Assembly: GCA_000155435.1 (NCBI GenBank)
Contig: DS990260.1
Location: forward strand, 345,318 to 409,317
Length of the DNA: 64,000 bases
Reading direction: 5' to 3'
From: Clostridiales bacterium 1_7_47FAA
GTDB lineage: Bacteria; Bacillota; Clostridia; Lachnospirales; Lachnospiraceae
The notes under the pieces were generated by a model. That model worked only from the letters and a program-made list of their open reading frames with translations, made no database searches and was not told where the DNA came from. This document shows positions 34,130-43,861 of this stretch, one piece after another. Position 1 is the stretch's first letter. Each line of letters starts with the position of its first letter. The position numbers and the translations under genes were made by a program.

Positions 34130-37100
34130 TTAGTCATTACCGTATAAAGTAACCAGCTTCTCTAAGTAAGCGTAACGCTCCTTAGCCTCAGCCTCGTTAC
34201 GTGCGAACAGCTCAGCTGCCCTCTCAGGATTCTTCATGGCCAGGGACATGTAACGTACCTCACCCTTTAAGAAGTCCTGATAGGTCTCCAGCTTAGGAGC
34301 CTTGGAATCCAGGGAGAACTTCTTCTCAGCAGCAGGATTGTAACGGAAGTTATTCCAGTAACCGCACTCTACAGCCAGCTTCTCCTCTGTCTGGGCCTTG
34401 TCCATGCCCTTCTTGATACCATGGTTGATACATGGAGCGTAAGCAATAATCAGGGATGGTCCCGGATAAGCCTCTGCCTCGGCAATTGCCTTAACAGTCT
34501 GGGCCATATCAGCACCCATACAGATCTGTGCCACGTATACGTAACCATAGCTCATTGCGATACTTGCAAGGTCTTTCTTCTTAACGTCCTTACCACCGGC
34601 AGCGAACTGTGCAACAGCACCTGTCTTGGTAGCCTTGGAAGACTGACCGCCTGTGTTGGAGTAAACCTCGGTATCATATACCATGATGTTGATATCCTTG
34701 CCGGATGCCAGAACGTGGTCCACGCCGCCGAAGCCGATATCGTAAGCCCATCCGTCACCGCCGAATACCCACTGTGACTTCTTAGCCAGGAAATCTTTAT
34801 TCTTAACAATGTCCCTGCAGATATCGCAGTCAACGCCATCCAGGGCAGCAACCAGCTTATCGGTAGCAGTCCCGTTCAGTGCGCCGACGCCGAATGTATC
34901 AAGCCATTCCTTGCAGGCTGCCTTCATCTCTTCCGTAGCCTTCTCATTGGCCATGACGCTCTCAACCTTGGCCTTTAAGCCGTCCCTGATAGCGTTCTGT
35001 GCCAGCAGCATACCATATCCGAACTCAGCGTTATCCTCGAACAGGGAGTTGTCCCATGCAGGTCCCTGGCCCTTGGCATTCACGGTGTATGGTGTGGATG
35101 GTGAGGAGTTGCCCCAGATGGATGAGCATCCGGTTGCGTTGGCAATGTACATCCTGTCACCAAACAGCTGTGTGATCAGTTTTGCATAAGGTGTCTCGCC
35201 GCATCCTGCGCAGGCGCCTGAGAATTCAAGCAGAGGCTGCTTGAACTGGCTGCCCTTAACAGTGGTTTCCTTAAACTTGGCAAGAACCTCTTCCTTAACC
35301 GGCAGTGCCTGACCGAAGTCAAAGATAGCCTGCTCGCCAAGGTTAGCCTCAAGGCCTTCCATAACCAGGGCCTTGTTGCCCTTCATGCCTGGGCATACAT
35401 TTGCACAGGAACCGCATCCGGTACAATCCAGGGCGGAAACAGTGATGGCAAACTTGTAGCCTGGCATACCTGTCATATCTTTTACCTTCATGTCTGCAGG
35501 TGCCTTGGCAGCCTCGTCAGCAGTCATTGCAACCGGACGGATTACAGCATGAGGACATACATATGCACAGAAGTTACACTGGATACAGTTGTCAGGATTC
35601 CATACAGGAACCTTAACAGCAATACCGCGCTTCTCGTATGCGGATGAACCGGATGGTGTGGAACCATCAACGTAATCAGAGAAAGCAGATACTGGCAGGG
35701 AGTTACCTTCCTGAGCGCTTACCTTGGTCTGGATATTGTTAACAAAGTCAACTACATCCTTTCTTCCCTCGGTTACAACAGCGTAGTCAAGGCCTTCGTC
35801 CTCACAGTTCTTCCAGCTGTCCGGAACCTCTACCTTGTGCATGCCCTTAGCGCCTGCATCGATGGCAGCCCAGTTCTTCATGACAACGTCCTCACCCTTA
35901 CGTCCGTAGGTTGCCTTTGCAGCAGCCTTCATCAGCTCGTTGGCCTTCTCAGCAGGAATGATGCCGGTCAGCTCAAAGAATGCGGACTGAAGGATGGTAT
36001 TGATACGTGTCGGGCCCATGCCGGTCTCGATACCGATCTTAACACCGTCGATGGTGTAGAAGTTGATGTTGTGGTCAGCAATGTACTTCTTAACCTGGCC
36101 TGGCAGATGCTTCTCAAGTCCTTCCATATCCCATGGGCAGTTCAGAAGGAATGTGCCGCCGTCAACCAGCTCCTGAACCATGTTGTACTTACGTACATAT
36201 GCAGGATTGTGGCAGGCAACGAAGTTAGCTGTACGGATCAGGTAAGTTGACTTAATCGGGCTGTGTCCGAAACGCAGGTGGGACATGGTAACGCCGCCTG
36301 ACTTCTTGGAGTCATAGTCAAAGTATGCCTGTGCATACATGTCTGTGTTGTCACCAATGATCTTGATGGAGTTCTTGTTGGCACCAACCGTACCGTCAGC
36401 GCCCAGACCCCAGAACTTACAGTTGGTTGTTCCCTCTGGTGTGGTAACGAGAGGAGCGCCGACTTCCAGGGACAGGTTGGTAACATCATCCACGATACCT
36501 ACGGTAAACGGGGACTTTGTCGTATTCTCATATACAGCAACAATCTGTGCCGGTGTTGTATCCTTGGAACCAAGGCCGTAACGTCCGGTCAATACCTTAA
36601 CCTGGTCAAACTTGCTTCCCTTCAGGGCTGCAACAACATCCAGGTACAGAGGCTCGCCAACGGAACCTGGCTCTTTGGTCCTGTCTAATACGGAGATAAC
36701 CTTAACGGTATCAGGAATCGCATCGATTAAAGCCTGTGCGTTGAATGGCCTGTACAGACGTACCTTGACAACGCCAACCTTCTGGCCCTGTTTTACCATG
36801 TAATCCAGGGTCTCCTCGATTGTATCGTTAACAGAACCCATTGCAACGATTACGTGCTCAGCATCCGGAGCGCCGTAGTAGTTGAACAGCTTATAGTCGG
36901 TACCGATCTTGGCATTAACCTTGTCCATGTACTCCTGTACGATTGCAGGAAGTGCATCGTAATATGGGTTGCATGCCTCCCTTGCCTGGAAGAAGATGTC
37001 AGGGTTCTGGGCAGATCCCCTCTCGCAGGGATGGTTTGGATTCAGTGCATTCTTACGGAATGCATCAACAGCGTCCATGTCAACCATTTCCTTCAGGTCA

Positions 37101-37666
37101 TCGTAATCCCAGGTCTCAATCTTCTGGATCTCATGGGAGGTACGGAAACCGTCAAAGAAGTTGATGAACGGAACCTTGCCCTTGATGGATGCCATATGTG
37201 CAACAACAGTCAGGTCCATGACTTCCTGGACGCTGGACTCACACAGCATGGCGCATCCTGTCTGACGGCATGCGTAAACATCGGAGTGGTCACCGAAAAT
37301 AGATAATGCGTGGCTTGCAAGTGCACGTGCAGATACGTTGAACACACCTGGCAGCTGCTCACCGGCAATTTTGTAAAGGTTTGGAATCATCAGTAACAGA
37401 CCCTGTGACGCTGTGTAGGTGGTAGTCAGCGCACCTGCTGCCAGAGAACCGTGAACAGCACCTGCTGCACCTGCCTCAGACTGCATCTCTGTAATCTGCA
37501 CTTCACGACCGAAGATATTGGTTCTTCCGTCTGTTGCCCACTCATCCGTGGCTTCAGCCATAGGTGAAGATGGGGTAATCGGATAGATAGCCGCTACATC
37601 AGTAAATGCATATGAAGCATGTGCTGCTGCATGGTTACCATCCATGGTTTTCATTTTTCTTGCCAT
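34130..37666 (-). CDS. nifJ: Pyruvate:ferredoxin (flavodoxin) oxidoreductase
   Basis: Oxidises pyruvate to acetyl-CoA and CO2, reducing ferredoxin; the main pyruvate entry in anaerobic Clostridia. The single 1178-residue chain holds all domains: N-terminal pyrimidine-binding region (YPITPSSPMAE), transketolase-C-like domain, gamma domain, two 4Fe-4S ferredoxin motifs (CIQCNFCAYVCP and CTGCGSCANVCP), a further cluster Cys pair (SGACAGCGETPYAK) and the TPP/Mg segment GDGWAYDIGFGG with YSNTGGQ. It is strongly codon-biased compared with neighbours, in line with high expression. Promoter at 37766-37793. Confidence 0.98.
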   Translation of the reverse strand: MARKMKTMDGNHAAAHASYAFTDVAAIYPITPSSPMAEATDEWATDGRTNIFGREVQITEMQSEAGAAGAVHGSLAAGALTTTYTASQGLLLMIPNLYKIAGEQLPGVFNVSARALASHALSIFGDHSDVYACRQTGCAMLCESSVQEVMDLTVVAHMASIKGKVPFINFFDGFRTSHEIQKIETWDYDDLKEMVDMDAVDAFRKNALNPNHPCERGSAQNPDIFFQAREACNPYYDALPAIVQEYMDKVNAKIGTDYKLFNYYGAPDAEHVIVAMGSVNDTIEETLDYMVKQGQKVGVVKVRLYRPFNAQALIDAIPDTVKVISVLDRTKEPGSVGEPLYLDVVAALKGSKFDQVKVLTGRYGLGSKDTTPAQIVAVYENTTKSPFTVGIVDDVTNLSLEVGAPLVTTPEGTTNCKFWGLGADGTVGANKNSIKIIGDNTDMYAQAYFDYDSKKSGGVTMSHLRFGHSPIKSTYLIRTANFVACHNPAYVRKYNMVQELVDGGTFLLNCPWDMEGLEKHLPGQVKKYIADHNINFYTIDGVKIGIETGMGPTRINTILQSAFFELTGIIPAEKANELMKAAAKATYGRKGEDVVMKNWAAIDAGAKGMHKVEVPDSWKNCEDEGLDYAVVTEGRKDVVDFVNNIQTKVSAQEGNSLPVSAFSDYVDGSTPSGSSAYEKRGIAVKVPVWNPDNCIQCNFCAYVCPHAVIRPVAMTADEAAKAPADMKVKDMTGMPGYKFAITVSALDCTGCGSCANVCPGMKGNKALVMEGLEANLGEQAIFDFGQALPVKEEVLAKFKETTVKGSQFKQPLLEFSGACAGCGETPYAKLITQLFGDRMYIANATGCSSIWGNSSPSTPYTVNAKGQGPAWDNSLFEDNAEFGYGMLLAQNAIRDGLKAKVESVMANEKATEEMKAACKEWLDTFGVGALNGTATDKLVAALDGVDCDICRDIVKNKDFLAKKSQWVFGGDGWAYDIGFGGVDHVLASGKDINIMVYDTEVYSNTGGQSSKATKTGAVAQFAAGGKDVKKKDLASIAMSYGYVYVAQICMGADMAQTVKAIAEAEAYPGPSLIIAYAPCINHGIKKGMDKAQTEEKLAVECGYWNNFRYNPAAEKKFSLDSKAPKLETYQDFLKGEVRYMSLAMKNPERAAELFARNEAEAKERYAYLEKLVTLYGND

Positions 37667-37765
37667 TTTGATTTCCTCCTACAAATAGTGAATATGTATA
37701 TGTAATGGTATACATGTGAGTCCGCCTCCGGGGCATGAAGCCCTATGCAGACTGACCTGTCTACT

Positions 37766-37793
37766 ATTATAGCAATTATTTAACAAATTGCAA
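37766..37793 (-). promoter_or_regulatory. nifJ promoter
   Basis: Minus strand TTGCAA (37793-37788), 16-bp spacer, TATAAT (37771-37766) with TGC in front, an extended -10 promoter. The spacer contains TTGTTAA, half of a Rex-type site, without a convincing second half. The leader is about 95 nt. Confidence 0.75.
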
Positions 37794-37855
37794 ATGCTTA
37801 ATCGCAATTACTCCAAAAAATACAATGTAATTCATTAAAAAAATATAAACTCTCA

Positions 37856-37888
37856 CAATAAAAGAGGGGCTGCTTTTCACAGTCCCTC
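37856..37888 (-). terminator. Terminator after the VanW-family gene
   Basis: GAGGGGCTG (37864-37872) pairs with CAGTCCCTC (37880-37888) with one G-T pair; TTTTATT follows on the minus strand. Confidence 0.7.
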
Positions 37889-37926
37889 CTGATATGGTCA
37901 TCATCAATTTTCTGATTGTCATCCCA

Positions 37927-39765
37927 TCAATTCTGGTTCAGCGGCGCAATCACAGGATTGCCTCCTCCCGGTCCGTCCGAAGCACCTGGGTCAGTTCCCG
38001 GCCCCGGAGCCTGGGTTCCCGGTGCCGAAGGCGCTGTGGGCGCCGTTGTGGCGCTTGGCACGGTAGGTGTAATGCCAGGTCCGCTTTCCTGGGTGGAACC
38101 CTCCGGTGACGATATGGTCGGGTCACTGCCCGGAACATAGCCCTCCGGCATCCCGTCCACGGTCGGGATTGGTGTTTCATCCGGAACCGTGGTCTCCTCC
38201 GGCGCCAGGACAACGCCTGATGTGTTGCGCAGGATTACAGGCGCATGGCCTTTGTAGGTGGTTTTGTGGTCCAGTTCCCTGGATACTTCCACGCCGTCCT
38301 TATAGATGACCTTGTAGGTCTCCCACCTGCTGCCCTTGGTACCCGCGCTCTTTGGTACCTCCACTCCCGGCTGGAGTGTCTGGTCTTCCTGATAGGTCGG
38401 TGCAGGCGGGTCCAGTTCTTCCACCTTCTTGGATTCCAGGTCCAGCTTCATCCCTTCCTCCATGATTGGGATTCCGTAAATGGAAACCGTCATCTTCTGG
38501 TCCGCGTAGCTGGCCTTGATGCCGATGGATGTGCTGGATGTATTCTTAAAACGGAAATCCGGCTGTTCCCAGCTCACGGTCGCATCCTGTCCCGGTGTGA
38601 TATAGTTCGGCTCAAAGGTATGGGAACGCCTGAAGGAAATGCTCTCCTCCCCCAGTCCTGACCGGTATACCGCATTATAGAGGGTGGTGGATACCTGGCA
38701 TACGCCGCCTCCGATTTCCTGGACCACTTCCCCGTTATTGTAAGCAGCCGCACCCTTATAGCCTTTTGCCTCTGTCCTCTGTCCCACTGCCTGGTTAAAG
38801 GAGAATTCCTCCCCCGGGTGGACCACGGTGCCGTTTAAGGCCTCGGATGCTAGCCGGATGTTGGTATTACGGTCCTTGTTGGCAGTTGTCTTGGTGGTAA
38901 AGGTGCTGATGGTCTTATACTTTTCCTTGGCAGCGGAAGCCGTGATATCAGGAGCGGTCTCGCTTCCCGTTGCCTTAATCTGCGCGTCAAAGTTTTTATC
39001 CTTCAGGGCCTTGACGATATCCCCGGCAAGCTTATCCTGGTCAATGGCAAAGCCATTCTCCTCACCCTTGAATACAAATTCTCCCTTTTCCTTATCATAA
39101 GAATCGATGGATCCGTTCTTTGCCTTCTTATCCCATCTGGAAGCGCACGCAGCAGCCTCTTTTGCAGCGGCCTCTTCCATCCCATCCATGTTAAGGGTAT
39201 AGCTTTCTTCCGGATCCCCGCTGTAGATATCGTCTAACAGCGCGTCTACTTTTTCAGCCACAAGGTCGGTCACCGGATAGGAATCATCCCCGTATGTAAC
39301 CGTCATGCCCCAGGAATACTCCTTCAAAATAGCGTTCCTGGCCTGGTTTTTGGACATACCGGTTATGGTTATCCCATCCACCTTAACCTCTTTCATCATC
39401 TCTGGTTCCGAGGTTTCCGTCACCTGCGTCTCATCCGGTTCCCCCAGGCTGCCCTTTGCCTTAATCACAAGGGCAATGCATGTGATAAGCACCAGGAGGA
39501 TGATTCCGATGACTGCTATCTTCTTATAATCAGGCCCCTTCTTCCTTCTGTGGGTACTGTTACGCCTGGCATTATGGGCCGCGTTCATCCTTCCGGCCTG
39601 TCCTGAATGGTAGGAGGATGACCCCCGGGAACCTCCGCCCCCGGAACTGCTGCGCCCGGAACTTCTGTTGGAATAGTTTCCATTGCCTCTATTATTGGTA
39701 ACCTTGCCGCGGCTTCTGCCTGCAGAAGGGTTTCTACGTTCACGGTTATTCTCTAATTGATTCAT
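37927..39765 (-). CDS. VanW family membrane protein with peptidoglycan-binding-like domain
   Basis: About 612 residues. An N-terminal cytoplasmic tail of ~80 residues rich in Arg/Ser/Gly/Asn is followed by one membrane segment (IAVIGIILLVLITCIALVI). Outside are a PG-binding-4-like region (about 130-280), the VanW core (FSFNQAVGQRT, EIGGGVCQVSTTLYNA, SHTFEPNYITPG), a G5-like strand domain (KVIYKDGVEVSRELD) and a Pro/Thr/Gly-rich tail. Found widely in Clostridia envelopes; VanW itself is an accessory in some vancomycin clusters, with unknown activity, so no resistance role is implied. GTG 39774 is an alternative start. Confidence 0.88.
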   Translation of the reverse strand: MNQLENNRERRNPSAGRSRGKVTNNRGNGNYSNRSSGRSSSGGGGSRGSSSYHSGQAGRMNAAHNARRNSTHRRKKGPDYKKIAVIGIILLVLITCIALVIKAKGSLGEPDETQVTETSEPEMMKEVKVDGITITGMSKNQARNAILKEYSWGMTVTYGDDSYPVTDLVAEKVDALLDDIYSGDPEESYTLNMDGMEEAAAKEAAACASRWDKKAKNGSIDSYDKEKGEFVFKGEENGFAIDQDKLAGDIVKALKDKNFDAQIKATGSETAPDITASAAKEKYKTISTFTTKTTANKDRNTNIRLASEALNGTVVHPGEEFSFNQAVGQRTEAKGYKGAAAYNNGEVVQEIGGGVCQVSTTLYNAVYRSGLGEESISFRRSHTFEPNYITPGQDATVSWEQPDFRFKNTSSTSIGIKASYADQKMTVSIYGIPIMEEGMKLDLESKKVEELDPPAPTYQEDQTLQPGVEVPKSAGTKGSRWETYKVIYKDGVEVSRELDHKTTYKGHAPVILRNTSGVVLAPEETTVPDETPIPTVDGMPEGYVPGSDPTISSPEGSTQESGPGITPTVPSATTAPTAPSAPGTQAPGPGTDPGASDGPGGGNPVIAPLNQN

Positions 39766-39950
39766 TTTCTTCACCCATCATTTCATCTAGCATATTATTC
39801 ACAGATTGTAGTATAACATACTTTATGTAAAATGGAACCGTCTTTTTTGTTTTTTTCCAGCCAATTTTACTTATTATGAAATTCATGTTACTATATATAA
39901 AGTAAGTATTAGGAAGTTATTAAAAATTGGTTACATCTGGAGGTTTTACC

Positions 39951-40790
39951 ATGGATTACGTGGATTTACATGTTCACTCAAACGCGTCTGACGGCACCTG
40001 TACCCCGGCCGAAGTGGTGGGGCTTGCCGCGCAGGCAGACTTACGGGCCATTGCACTGACGGACCACGATACGACGGCCGGGATTCCCGAAGCCCTTCTG
40101 GCCGGGGCTGCCTGCGGTATGGAAGTCATCCCGGGCATCGAGGTATCCAGTTCCTATAAGGGCCATGAAATCCATATCCTGGGACTTTTCGTCACGGCCG
40201 GCAACCCTGCCCTGGAAGCTGTCTTAAAGCAGTTCCGGCTGCGCAGGGACCAGAGGAATGAGGAAATGTTCCGGCGCTTTGCTGATGACGGCATCACCTT
40301 TACACCGGAAGAACTTAACGGCGGCAATCCGGATACCGTCATAACAAGGGCCCACGTTGCAAGGGCACTTCTCTCCAAAGGAATGGGCCCCACCCTGGAC
40401 CAGATATTCAAAAAATATCTTCAGTACGACGGCCCATACTGCCCGCCAAAGACATATGTGGCGCCGGATGAAGTACTGGATACCCTCTTATCCAGCGGCG
40501 CCTTCCCTGCCCTGGCCCACCCCTTCCAGTATAAGCTGGGTGACAAGGGGACCATGGAACTGGTCGGATACCTGACATCCCTTGGCATGAAAGGGCTGGA
40601 GGTCTACCACTCCTCCAACAACCGTCTGGAAAGCATGAAGCTTCAGGAAATGGCGGCTGCCTGCCACCTGCTTCCCACTGGCGGTTCCGACTTCCATGGC
40701 AGCAATAAACCGGATATTTCCATTGGCCGCGGCCGCGGAGGACTGAGAGTATCCTCCCTGCTGTTAGAAGATATAAAAAAAGCATTGTAA
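39951..40790 (+). CDS. PHP-domain phosphoesterase (nucleoside bisphosphate phosphatase-like)
   Basis: A 279-residue stand-alone PHP domain with all metal-binding motifs: DLHVHSNASDG, LTDHDTTAG, EVIPGIEVS, PALAHPFQY and GGSDFHGSNKPD. The family includes enzymes that hydrolyse 3',5'-bisphosphonucleotides and shorten RNA 5' ends (YciV/RNase AM). GGAGG lies before ATG 39951; an upstream in-frame ATG at 39927 overlaps that site. Single plus-strand gene, divergent from the VanW gene. Confidence 0.9.
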   Translation: MDYVDLHVHSNASDGTCTPAEVVGLAAQADLRAIALTDHDTTAGIPEALLAGAACGMEVIPGIEVSSSYKGHEIHILGLFVTAGNPALEAVLKQFRLRRDQRNEEMFRRFADDGITFTPEELNGGNPDTVITRAHVARALLSKGMGPTLDQIFKKYLQYDGPYCPPKTYVAPDEVLDTLLSSGAFPALAHPFQYKLGDKGTMELVGYLTSLGMKGLEVYHSSNNRLESMKLQEMAAACHLLPTGGSDFHGSNKPDISIGRGRGGLRVSSLLLEDIKKAL

Positions 40791-40817
40791 TCCCTTATTT
40801 TTTATTGAAAATTGTAA

Positions 40818-40846
40818 TTGTTTTGGGGTCTGAATTTTGATATAAT
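40818..40846 (+). promoter_or_regulatory. Promoter for the 78-residue conserved protein
   Basis: TTGTTT (40818-40823), 17-bp spacer, TATAAT (40841-40846), about 65 nt before the GTG start. Confidence 0.65.
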
Positions 40847-40871
40847 CATATATGTTAAAAGATTAACCAGA

Positions 40872-40891
40872 CTTTTCCAGATTTGGAAAAG
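40872..40891 (+). promoter_or_regulatory. Leader hairpin before the 78-residue conserved protein
   Basis: CTTTTCCA and TGGAAAAG form an 8-bp perfect stem with a GATT loop, about 10 nt upstream of the AGGAGG ribosome site. It may affect translation or mRNA stability. Confidence 0.5.
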
Positions 40892-40914
40892 GACTACTAA
40901 CAGGAGGAATTGCC

Positions 40915-41151
40915 GTGAAGATTCAGAACATTACTGATGTAGAAAAGTTTTTTGAAGTAGTAGACCAGTGCAAGGGAACGGTTGAGCTGGTATCACCGGA
41001 AGGCGACCGCATTAACCTGAAATCCAAGTTGGCCCAGTATCTGTCAATGGCTACCATCTTCTCCAATGGATATATCAAAGAATTAGACCTGATTGCGCAC
41101 GAGAAGGAAGACATCGAACGTTTAATTAAATACATGTACCAGGGAGAATAA
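40915..41151 (+). CDS. Small conserved Lachnospiraceae protein
   Basis: A 78-residue soluble protein (KIQNITDVEKFFEVVDQC, VELVSPEGDRINLKSKLAQY, LDLIAHEKEDIERLIKYM). I have seen similar sequences labelled as polyA polymerase in databases, which this is too short to be; function unknown. GTG start with AGGAGG eight bases upstream. It has its own promoter and terminator, so it is a real monocistronic gene. Confidence 0.85.
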   Translation: MKIQNITDVEKFFEVVDQCKGTVELVSPEGDRINLKSKLAQYLSMATIFSNGYIKELDLIAHEKEDIERLIKYMYQGE

Positions 41152-41169
41152 GTGATATAAGAAACAGGA

Positions 41170-41211
41170 AACCAGCCCGTGACTGACAGTCAGTCATGGG
41201 CTGGTTTTTTG
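41170..41211 (+). terminator. Terminator after the 78-residue gene
   Basis: AACCAGCCC (41170-41178) pairs with GGGCTGGTT (41198-41206), with the inner TGACTGAC/GTCAGTCA extending the stem, then TTTTTT. Confidence 0.9.
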
Positions 41212-41256
41212 TTACTTATGGCATCCCTGCCTTTCATGTCTTTCCTGATATCCCCA

Positions 41257-42516
41257 CTATTTGGCGGACTGGTCTTCCGGCCCTGCTCCGGCCTCCCCGG
41301 CAGACGCCTGGGTCACAGGCCCTGCTTTTACAGCCTTGCCCTTTGACCGTCTTGTCCGGGCCGCCTTATCCCCGCCGGTCCTGCTTCTGCTTCCCGGCTT
41401 CGGCCTGTTAAGCCGTCCGTTCACCTCATCCCTTAAAAGGGCATAAAGCACGGAGCAGAGAGGGATGAATATGAGCATGCCGACGATTCCCATCATGCTG
41501 CCGCCCAGCGTCACCGCCACCAGCACCCAGATGGAGGGAAGCCCCACGGAATTACCTACCACATAGGGGTAAATCAGGTTCCCCTCAATCTGTTGGAGCA
41601 CAAAGAAGATGATGGTAAAAATAAGCGCATCCATGGGCTCCACCATCAGCATCAGGAACACGCCCACCCCCAGCCCGATGAACGCGCCGAATATGGGAAT
41701 CAGGGCCGTAAACGCAATCAGCACCCCGATTAACAGGGCATAGGGAAGACGTCCCAGGGTAAGCACCACAAAGAACATGGTTCCAAGGATGACCGCCTCC
41801 ACACACTGGCCTGTAAGGAAATTTGAGAATGTCCGCTCAGTAAGGGATGCAATCTCCACAATGCGCCCTGTCACGGACTCAGGAAGGAAGGCCGACAGCA
41901 GTTTCCTCACCTGCCGTCCCAGGGTCTCCTTCTGAAGCAGGATATAGATGGCAAAGATGAAACCAATCAGGAACGAGGATACACCGCTGACAATGGATAC
42001 CGCTGCCGAAAATGTATTGTTAAGCATGGTGCCTGCCCCTGTTTTCAGGAATCCCATCATGTCCTGGAACACCTGCTGCCAGTCCACCTCTACATGGTTG
42101 ACGTAATCCAGTATCTGCGGAAAACTGGCAAAGAGCTGTTCCATCTCATCCTTCAGCCCTGCAAAAAACAGGGGGACGCTGGACTGAAGGGTCAGGAATG
42201 TCTTAAGCAGCTGCGGTGTGACCACAAAGGTAACAAGGAACAGGATACCGGATACCAGCAGGATTGTGACAACCAGGCTGACCGGCCGCCTTAACCTGCT
42301 GTTTTCCCGGAACATGACCAGGTGGCGTTCAATGTTACGCATGGGTACGTTTAGGATAAATGCAATGGCCGCGCCCAGAATAAAGGGCCACGCCATGTGG
42401 AACAGCGCTGCCGCCACCTCCAAAAGCCGTCTGTAATTAATCCCTGCAACCACCACAATGACAGTAAACAGGATAAGTCCCCTGAGTTTTTTAATTGTAT
42501 CCTGATTTAATTCCAT
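41257..42516 (-). CDS. AI-2E family membrane transporter
   Basis: A 419-residue PerM/AI-2E protein with seven to eight membrane segments. Typical features are the paired N-terminal segments (GLILFTVIVVVAGI, WPFILGAAIAFILNVP), the hydrophilic loop at about 115-165, LPYALLIGVLIAFTALIP with IPIFG, and the C-terminal GLPSIWVLVAVTLGGSMMG. Members export signalling molecules or ions (some are Na+/H+ antiporters), so autoinducer-2 transport should not be assumed. The ~45-residue C-terminal tail is basic and then acidic, low complexity. It starts 11 nt after the alaX-like gene. Confidence 0.92.
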   Translation of the reverse strand: MELNQDTIKKLRGLILFTVIVVVAGINYRRLLEVAAALFHMAWPFILGAAIAFILNVPMRNIERHLVMFRENSRLRRPVSLVVTILLVSGILFLVTFVVTPQLLKTFLTLQSSVPLFFAGLKDEMEQLFASFPQILDYVNHVEVDWQQVFQDMMGFLKTGAGTMLNNTFSAAVSIVSGVSSFLIGFIFAIYILLQKETLGRQVRKLLSAFLPESVTGRIVEIASLTERTFSNFLTGQCVEAVILGTMFFVVLTLGRLPYALLIGVLIAFTALIPIFGAFIGLGVGVFLMLMVEPMDALIFTIIFFVLQQIEGNLIYPYVVGNSVGLPSIWVLVAVTLGGSMMGIVGMLIFIPLCSVLYALLRDEVNGRLNRPKPGSRSRTGGDKAARTRRSKGKAVKAGPVTQASAGEAGAGPEDQSAK

Positions 42517-42527
42517 AATACCATCCT

Positions 42528-43700
42528 TTATGATTTTGTCTCTTCCTGAAACACATCCGTGATTGACTGCCTGGATGCCCGGAAGGTTCCCTGGGCCATA
42601 AGGCTGCTTCCTCCGCCCCTTCCATGAAGTTTCCCATTCATGTCCTTACTGAGGGTCCGCATATCCATGGAGCTGCTTCCCAGAGCATACTGATACTCCC
42701 CTTCTGTCCCATTGCCTGAACACACCATTACCACACTGCCCTTTTTCTGCTCATAAAGCAGGGTGGACAACCGGCGTATCTGCACCATGTTAAGCCCCTC
42801 CTCAAAAATGGCCAGGGGTCTGCTGCTTTCCGGATACTGTCCTGCCCTCAGCTCCAACAGCTGACCGTACAGGCGGCCGATCTCCATCTCCCTGTCCTGG
42901 CAGTCATTTTTCAGTTTTTCAACCGCCTCAGGCACCAGATGCAGTTTGGCGGACAGCAGGTTGGACAGCCGTATCCCATCCTTCAGCCGCTCCCTGTAAT
43001 CCAGAAGCGCCCTGCGGCCGCACAGCATGGATATGCGGACCCCGCCTTTATAGCGGATCATGCCTCTTATCTTAATGATACCCACTTCTCCGGTATTTTC
43101 TACATGTGTCCCGCAGCAGGCGCAGACATCCCCGCCGGGAATCTCTATGATCCTTACCTGTCCGCTCAGTTCCTTCTTGCTCCTGTAATCAATGGATGGA
43201 AGTTCCTCTTTGGAGGGATAAAGCGTATGTACCGGCACATTGTCATAAACCACCTGGTTGGCCGCATCCTCCAGTCCGTCCAGTTCTTCCGCTGTCATGA
43301 TACCGTTAAAATCCACGGTCACTTCCCCGGCGCCCATGTGGAATCCCACATTATCATATCCGTAACGCCTGTGCACCAGGCCGGACAGGATATGCTCCCC
43401 TGTGTGCTGCTGCATATTGTCATAGCGTTTCTGCCAGTCAATGACCCCCTCTGCCAATGTTCCCGGCTCAAGGGGGGATGCCAGCTCATGGAGGATTTCC
43501 TCCCCCTGTTCATGGACAGATAGTACCGGCACCTGGTTCAGTGTCCCTGTATCAGAGGGCTGTCCTCCTCCCTCGGGATAAAAGCCGTTCTGGTTAAGTA
43601 CGGCCAGCCAGGTCCCCTTACCGCTTGCTTCACAGCGCTCCACCGTACACATGAAAGACTTCACATAGGGAGTCTGGTAATATAATCTGCTCTTGTCCAT
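42528..43700 (-). CDS. Alanyl-tRNA editing protein, AlaX-L type
   Basis: Free-standing homologue of the AlaRS editing domain, about 390 residues, with a C-terminal DHHA1 domain. Zinc ligands are visible in QQHTGEHILSG (HxxxH) and CACCGTHV (CxxxH). An N-terminal beta-barrel (FYPEGGGQPSDTG) precedes it, and DHHA1 motifs (SGNGTEGEYQYALG, GRGGGSSLMAQG) end it. It hydrolyses Ser- or Gly-mischarged tRNA-Ala. ATG 43700 is preferred; the frame also opens at TTG 43709. It forms a unit with the AI-2E-type gene. Confidence 0.9.
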   Translation of the reverse strand: MDKSRLYYQTPYVKSFMCTVERCEASGKGTWLAVLNQNGFYPEGGGQPSDTGTLNQVPVLSVHEQGEEILHELASPLEPGTLAEGVIDWQKRYDNMQQHTGEHILSGLVHRRYGYDNVGFHMGAGEVTVDFNGIMTAEELDGLEDAANQVVYDNVPVHTLYPSKEELPSIDYRSKKELSGQVRIIEIPGGDVCACCGTHVENTGEVGIIKIRGMIRYKGGVRISMLCGRRALLDYRERLKDGIRLSNLLSAKLHLVPEAVEKLKNDCQDREMEIGRLYGQLLELRAGQYPESSRPLAIFEEGLNMVQIRRLSTLLYEQKKGSVVMVCSGNGTEGEYQYALGSSSMDMRTLSKDMNGKLHGRGGGSSLMAQGTFRASRQSITDVFQEETKS

Positions 43701-43861
43701 TTCCTTCAACGCCTCATTTCTTCAATGCTTCCATGATTATACTATAGATTGACAGGATGTACCATTTAAAATTTTATAAAAATATTTTCAAAACCAGGAA
43801 ACATGAGCAAGCAGGGGGTCATATGATAAAGTGTAATTAAACTTTATATGGAGGAACTAAC

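Noticed and set aside
37772-37800. Possible Rex operator in the nifJ promoter
   Set aside because: Only the TTGTTAA half is present; the second half does not match TTAACAA at the right spacing.
37927-39765. Vancomycin-resistance reading of the VanW gene
   Set aside because: No vanA/B, vanH or vanX homologue is present; VanW domains are common in Clostridia without resistance.
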